This document shows, piece by piece, positions 60,553 to 64,000 of a stretch of DNA of 64,000 nt (its first letter is position 1; every line of letters starts with the position of its first letter). Under the pieces are notes generated by a model, which did no database searches, was not told the origin of the DNA, and saw nothing but the letters and a program-made list of their open reading frames with translations. The stretch is from NCBI GenBank assembly GCA_963710975.1, contig CAVQCG010000004.1:496001-560000 (forward strand), read 5' to 3'. Origin of the DNA: JBBQXH01 sp963710975 (GTDB lineage Bacteria; Actinomycetota; Thermoleophilia; Gaiellales; Gaiellaceae). Both the position numbers and the translations under genes were made by a program.

Positions 60553-62850
60553 GTGGGGGTCGAGCTTCGGGCTGCCGCACCGGGCTCTTCCGGCCGCGGA
60601 CGGCTGGCGATCGCACTTGCCGCGGCCATCGTCGCGGCGCTCGCGCTCGCCGTGCCGGCCGGGGCAGAGACGCGCATTCTCGCAGTCGGCGACGTCGGCC
60701 AAGGCGGGGCGGCGCAGGAGCGATTCGGGGCCGCCGTGAGACGGTTCGAGGAGAAGAATCCCGCTGACCTGCTCGTTACCCTCGGTGACAACGACTACAC
60801 CGATGACCCGGCAGCCTTTCGGGCGAACTGGAAGGCGAGCTTCGGGTGGCTGGGGAAAGCTGGAGTGGCGGTCGCCGGTGCTCTTGGAGACCATGACGTC
60901 GAGGGGCAGGACAGCGGAGTCTTCCAGTACGAGATCCTCGAGATGCCGGGCCCGTACTACACACGTGTCGTCGGCGACGTTGAGATCTTCGTGCTCGACG
61001 GGAGCTCGAGCTCGGGCATCACGGACGGCGCGCAACGTGCCTGGTTCGAGGGCGCGCTCGCGCATTCGACGGCGCGCTGGAAGGTCGTCGTCGTGCACAG
61101 GCCCGCGTACACATGTGGCCGGTACCGCGGCAGCGTCGACGTCGAAAACGTGCTCGTGCCGCTCTTCGAGCGCTACGGAGTCCAGCTCGTGCTCTCCGGA
61201 GACGACCACAACTACCAACGGTTCGAGCCGTCGAACGGCGTCACCTACATCGTCGACGGCGCCGGCAACTCTCGCCTGTACGGCCTCGAAAGCTGTCCCC
61301 GGCTATACCCGCGGCGGCTCGCGTCGGGCGCGACCCAGGGCTTTCTGTATCTCGTAGCCAATCAGGAGCGGCTCGACGGCTACCAGATCGCGACGACTGG
61401 AGAGCGAGTCGACCACTTCTCGCTGCACGCGTCTCCCAGCGCCTCGGCAGAGGGCGACGCGGGATACCGCGGTCCGTCGTTCGAGGGCGCGCGGCGTTCG
61501 CCGAGCGGATCGAAGCCGGAGTCGAAGCTGTGGTGGAACGACGGTTCGTGGTGGGGAAGCCTGTTCGACGTACGGAGCGGGGACTTCCATATCTTTCGCC
61601 TGGACGAGACGGAACAGCGTTGGCGTGACACGGGGACGCCGCTCGACCCGAGGGTCGCGAGCCGCGCGGACACGCTCTGGGACGGTCGTCACCTCTATGT
61701 CGCGTCGCACGTCACGTCCGAGCGGTCAACGGCGTCGCCGTCCCTTCTCTACCGCTTCAGCTACCGGGCGGATCGAAGGCGGTACATCCTCGACGACGGC
61801 TTCCCGACCCGTATCAACGCCGTCTCGAGCAAGACGCTCGTCATCGACTTGGATTCGACAGGGACGCTCTGGGCGACGTGGGTCGAGAACGGGAAGGTGA
61901 TGGTGAACCGGACGGTGGACGCAGAAGGGAGTTGGGGGGCACCGTTCGTCGTGCCGGTCAAGGGCGTCGAGGTGGGCCCGGACATCTCGTCGGTCATCGC
62001 CTTCGACGGCGACAAGGTCGGCGTCTTTTGGGGGAGTCACAAGACACGGTCGTTCTTCTTCGCCGTGCACGAGGACGGTCGTCCCGCGCGGGAGTGGAGC
62101 CCGAGTGAGGAGATCACCGATCTCGGGAGCGCGGATGACCACGTGAACCTGAAGAGCGACTCGACCGGCCGCGTCTACGCCGTGGTGAAGACGACCGAGA
62201 AGGGGCCCTCCGACACGCTGATCTCCCTACTCGTCCGGGATCCCGATAGCGGCGAATGGTCGGGGCATACGGTGGGAACTGTCTTCGACGATTTCACGCG
62301 GGCGATCTGCGTCGTGGACGAGGAGCAGGGCATCGTCTTCGTCATCACGACTCGCCCCGTGCCGGATGCACATGAGGGGGCTGTCCAGATGAAGATGGCG
62401 CCGATCGATTCGATCTACTTCGAGCCCGGCGTCGGCATCCCCGTGATTCGCGACGTCCGTGCGCCCGACATGAGCGATGCGACCTCGACGAAGCAGCCGG
62501 TGACCAGCCGAACAGGGCTCGTCATCCTCGCCTCGAACAATCTCACGCGGCGCTACTGGCACTCGTTCGTCCCGCTCGAGACGTCGCCCCTCGTCCGGGA
62601 CACGGGCGATACGACGACAGCCGTCGAGGCGAGCGGGGCTCCGACCGAAGGATCCTCGTCCCCGACGGCTCGCGAGATGCTGACGAAGGCGGCTCCGGCG
62701 CTGCTCGTCGCGTTCGGGCTCCCGCTCTGGCTTCTCGCGTTTGCCGCAATTCGCTCGAATCGGGGCCTCGCTCTCGTCGGGACGTACGGCATCACGCTCG
62801 TCGCGGCTGCCGCGGGGATCAGCCTTGCCCTTGCTTTGCTCGTTCTTTGA
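60553..62850 (+). CDS. secreted metallophosphoesterase with C-terminal propeller-like domain and membrane anchor
   Basis: 765 aa. Signal peptide RLAIALAAAIVAALALAVPA. The calcineurin-like phosphoesterase domain (about 40-270) has ILAVGDVGQGG (D-x-G), LLVTLGDNDYTDDP (GDxxY), VAGALGDHDVEG (GDHD for GNHD), VVVVHRPAYTCG (His) and LVLSGDDHNYQRF (GxDHxY), as in purple acid phosphatase-like enzymes. Residues 300-680 form a repeat-built beta domain (ESKLWWNDGSWWGSLFDV, ADDHVNLKSDSTGRVYAVVK, NNLTRRYWHSF) shared with the giant protein at 49358-52622. The C-terminus carries two membrane helices. It probably acts at the cell surface on a phosphorylated polymer or phosphodiester. Confidence 0.85.
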   Translation: MGVELRAAAPGSSGRGRLAIALAAAIVAALALAVPAGAETRILAVGDVGQGGAAQERFGAAVRRFEEKNPADLLVTLGDNDYTDDPAAFRANWKASFGWLGKAGVAVAGALGDHDVEGQDSGVFQYEILEMPGPYYTRVVGDVEIFVLDGSSSSGITDGAQRAWFEGALAHSTARWKVVVVHRPAYTCGRYRGSVDVENVLVPLFERYGVQLVLSGDDHNYQRFEPSNGVTYIVDGAGNSRLYGLESCPRLYPRRLASGATQGFLYLVANQERLDGYQIATTGERVDHFSLHASPSASAEGDAGYRGPSFEGARRSPSGSKPESKLWWNDGSWWGSLFDVRSGDFHIFRLDETEQRWRDTGTPLDPRVASRADTLWDGRHLYVASHVTSERSTASPSLLYRFSYRADRRRYILDDGFPTRINAVSSKTLVIDLDSTGTLWATWVENGKVMVNRTVDAEGSWGAPFVVPVKGVEVGPDISSVIAFDGDKVGVFWGSHKTRSFFFAVHEDGRPAREWSPSEEITDLGSADDHVNLKSDSTGRVYAVVKTTEKGPSDTLISLLVRDPDSGEWSGHTVGTVFDDFTRAICVVDEEQGIVFVITTRPVPDAHEGAVQMKMAPIDSIYFEPGVGIPVIRDVRAPDMSDATSTKQPVTSRTGLVILASNNLTRRYWHSFVPLETSPLVRDTGDTTTAVEASGAPTEGSSSPTAREMLTKAAPALLVAFGLPLWLLAFAAIRSNRGLALVGTYGITLVAAAAGISLALALLVL

Positions 62851-62921
62851 AAGATCCTCTTGTTTTTTCGTCTGTTACGAGTCACTGTGAGAAAGCCGTC
62901 GCACCGCTCGAAGGAGGCCAC

Positions 62922-63512
62922 ATGTCGCACTCGTCCGCCGAAGCCCCTGCGTCCGGGCTGGCACGCAGTTTCCGGGGATACGATCCCGCAGCAGTCGACC
63001 GGATGCTCCGCGACCTGACCTCGCGCTGCGAGTCAGCAGAGCGGGAGCGAGACGAGCTGAAGTCCCGGCTGAAGCAGGTTGAGGCGGACTCCGCCGAGTC
63101 CCGCGATCTCGAGCGTACGCTTCGCAATACGCTCGTCATCGCGCAGCGCTCGGCCGACGAGTTGAAGGAGCAGTCGAGGCTCGAGGCGGAGGCGACGGTC
63201 GAGGAAGCCCGCAACGAGGCACGCGGGATCGTCGGTCAGGCGGAAACGACCCTCGACGGAGCAAAGACCGAAGCGCGCGCGATCGTCGGCGAAACCGAGC
63301 GCCGAGCGGACTTGCTTCGCGCAGAGATCAAGTTGCTCGAGGAGCGCGAGCGCGAGACTCGGAAGCGCTTCTCCGAGCTTCTCCGGTCGACGCTGGCGCA
63401 GCTCGAGGGCACATCGGAGGGCGGACCTGCCGGGAGCACGCTCGTGGACGACCTCAGGCCGTCGGCCGACCGGGTTGGAGAGACCTCAGAGGACCTCGGC
63501 CGGATCTCGTAG
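62922..63512 (+). CDS. DivIVA-like coiled-coil protein
   Basis: 196 aa from ATG 62922, with GAAGGAGG upstream. The short N-terminal head SFRGYDPAAVDRMLRDLTSR resembles the DivIVA membrane-binding region (F-x-GYDP-x-x-VD). A long coiled coil (about 35-165) follows, rich in E/R/A with no helix-breaking residues, then a flexible tail. DivIVA-type proteins mark curved membrane and organise wall growth. The gene stands alone, 71 bp after the phosphoesterase, and overlaps the convergent gene's end by 27 nt. Confidence 0.78.
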   Translation: MSHSSAEAPASGLARSFRGYDPAAVDRMLRDLTSRCESAERERDELKSRLKQVEADSAESRDLERTLRNTLVIAQRSADELKEQSRLEAEATVEEARNEARGIVGQAETTLDGAKTEARAIVGETERRADLLRAEIKLLEERERETRKRFSELLRSTLAQLEGTSEGGPAGSTLVDDLRPSADRVGETSEDLGRIS

Positions 63513-64000
63513 CGCCCACTCGCCGGTGTCGGGTGCGAGCCCGAGGTTCGGCGTGAAACGGAAGCCTGCCGGGCGGATGCCGGCGGGAAGCTTGAACGAG
63601 AGGTAACCCTCGCAGCGATCGCCCGGCTCGAGGCGGATCTCGCGGAGCGCAGGCTCCATCTTCTGCGCGCCGGTCCGGTAGCTCTCGGCGTCGCTGCCGA
63701 TCACGAACGCCCCGCCGGTCGGCATGTCCTCGAACGTGCCGCCGCCCGGATTGTGCACCTCGAGGAGCACGGCGACGTACCGGTCTGCTCCGATCTCGGT
63801 GGGGCTCCCCACCGGGTCGACGACGTCCCGAATCGTCGCGTCGATCGTCCCGCCCTCCGTCAGAGCGCGAAGGGAGATGGTGTCCCCGATGCCCGCGGCC
63901 GACGCGAGATCCACGAGCTCGGGCTCGTGCACGTCCTCCGGCAGCTCCGCCGGGGTCGCGCGCGGCCTCCTCGGCGGCAGGCGGTGGAATCAGGGCCGCC
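63486..64000 (-). CDS. DUF4352-like protein, partial at window edge
   Basis: The visible 148 residues from about 63932 to the stop form an Ig-like beta sandwich of the DUF4352/telokin-like type: GTIDATIRDVVDPVG, YVAVLLEVHNPGGGTFEDMP, EIRLEPGDRCEGYLSFKLPA, and the ending DTGEWALRDPAEVL. Upstream coding is probable: a frame reading AALIPPPAAEEAARDP runs to the window edge and would join after one indel in a GCGCGCG run near 63957-63963. Such domains usually sit behind a signal peptide or membrane helix, which would lie outside the window. Confidence 0.6.

Noticed and set aside
1..64000. tRNA, rRNA, insertion sequence, prophage or integrase
   Set aside because: Read for cloverleaf-like segments, transposase motifs and integrase signatures on both strands; none seen by eye. 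A covariance-model scan would be needed to be certain for tRNAs.

Overview
The window looks like high-GC actinobacterial chromosome, most probably class Thermoleophilia (Gaiellales/Solirubrobacterales-like). This is an inference from the very high GC, the many GTG starts, the frequent absence of Shine-Dalgarno sites with a -10 box 6-9 nt before the start codon, a class E sortase with a small LPFTG protein, and the gene content. No rRNA, tRNA, CRISPR array or insertion sequence was seen. Several genes (nadB, a thiolase, and many between about 46.9 and 57.7 kb) need frame changes to give a whole family-like protein. Conserved motifs continue in the new frame, so most of these look like base-indel errors in a draft or metagenome assembly rather than true pseudogenes.

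Layout, 0-24.9 kb (mostly housekeeping). A cyclodeaminase is followed by a leucine-degradation set: a biotin-carboxylase/BCCP subunit, a methylglutaconyl-CoA hydratase-like enzyme and the methylcrotonyl-CoA carboxylase beta subunit, with an FAD amine oxidoreductase between them. Then come a small secreted RTX-type protein, a 0.6-kb array of GC-rich micro-hairpins, and the NAD operon nadB-nadC-nadA, divergent from the Nudix-type regulator nrtR (in an operon with a GNAT and a small conserved protein). The complete trp operon trpE-G-D-CF-B-A follows, preceded by a leader-peptide attenuator. Next are a thiolase, a 3-hydroxyacyl-CoA dehydrogenase, a PduO-type adenosyltransferase, and an envelope group: two CAP-domain proteins, an L,D-transpeptidase, a class E sortase, a polysaccharide deacetylase and the LPFTG protein.

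Layout, 24.9-62.9 kb (exopolysaccharide/surface polymer locus). A rightward operon (27.5-38.4 kb) holds a Pro/Asp-rich membrane protein, a degenerate GGDEF-like protein, a priming phosphoglycosyltransferase, a nucleotidyltransferase/P-loop kinase fusion, an HprK-like kinase, a methyltransferase-like/APH-kinase fusion, a glycosyltransferase, a thymidylate-kinase-like protein, an ATP-grasp enzyme and a secreted alginate-lyase-like protein. A leftward block (52.6-38.4 kb) holds a giant secreted propeller/SwmB protein, a Wzx flippase, a second methyltransferase-like/APH protein, three alkaline-phosphatase-superfamily enzymes, a second alginate-lyase-like protein and an RTX protein. Another leftward block (60.4-53.8 kb) holds a nucleotide-sugar epimerase, a Wzz/tyrosine-kinase-like protein, two glycosyltransferases and a Wzy/WaaL-like protein. 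A phytase and a metallophosphoesterase/propeller protein flank these.

Taken together, the second half encodes a Wzx/Wzy/Wzz-type polymer pathway joined to an unusually large set of phosphate-transfer and phosphate-release enzymes. The working idea, which is inference, is that the polymer or its precursors carry phosphate-linked decorations. The window ends in a DivIVA-like coiled-coil protein and a partial DUF4352-like gene.
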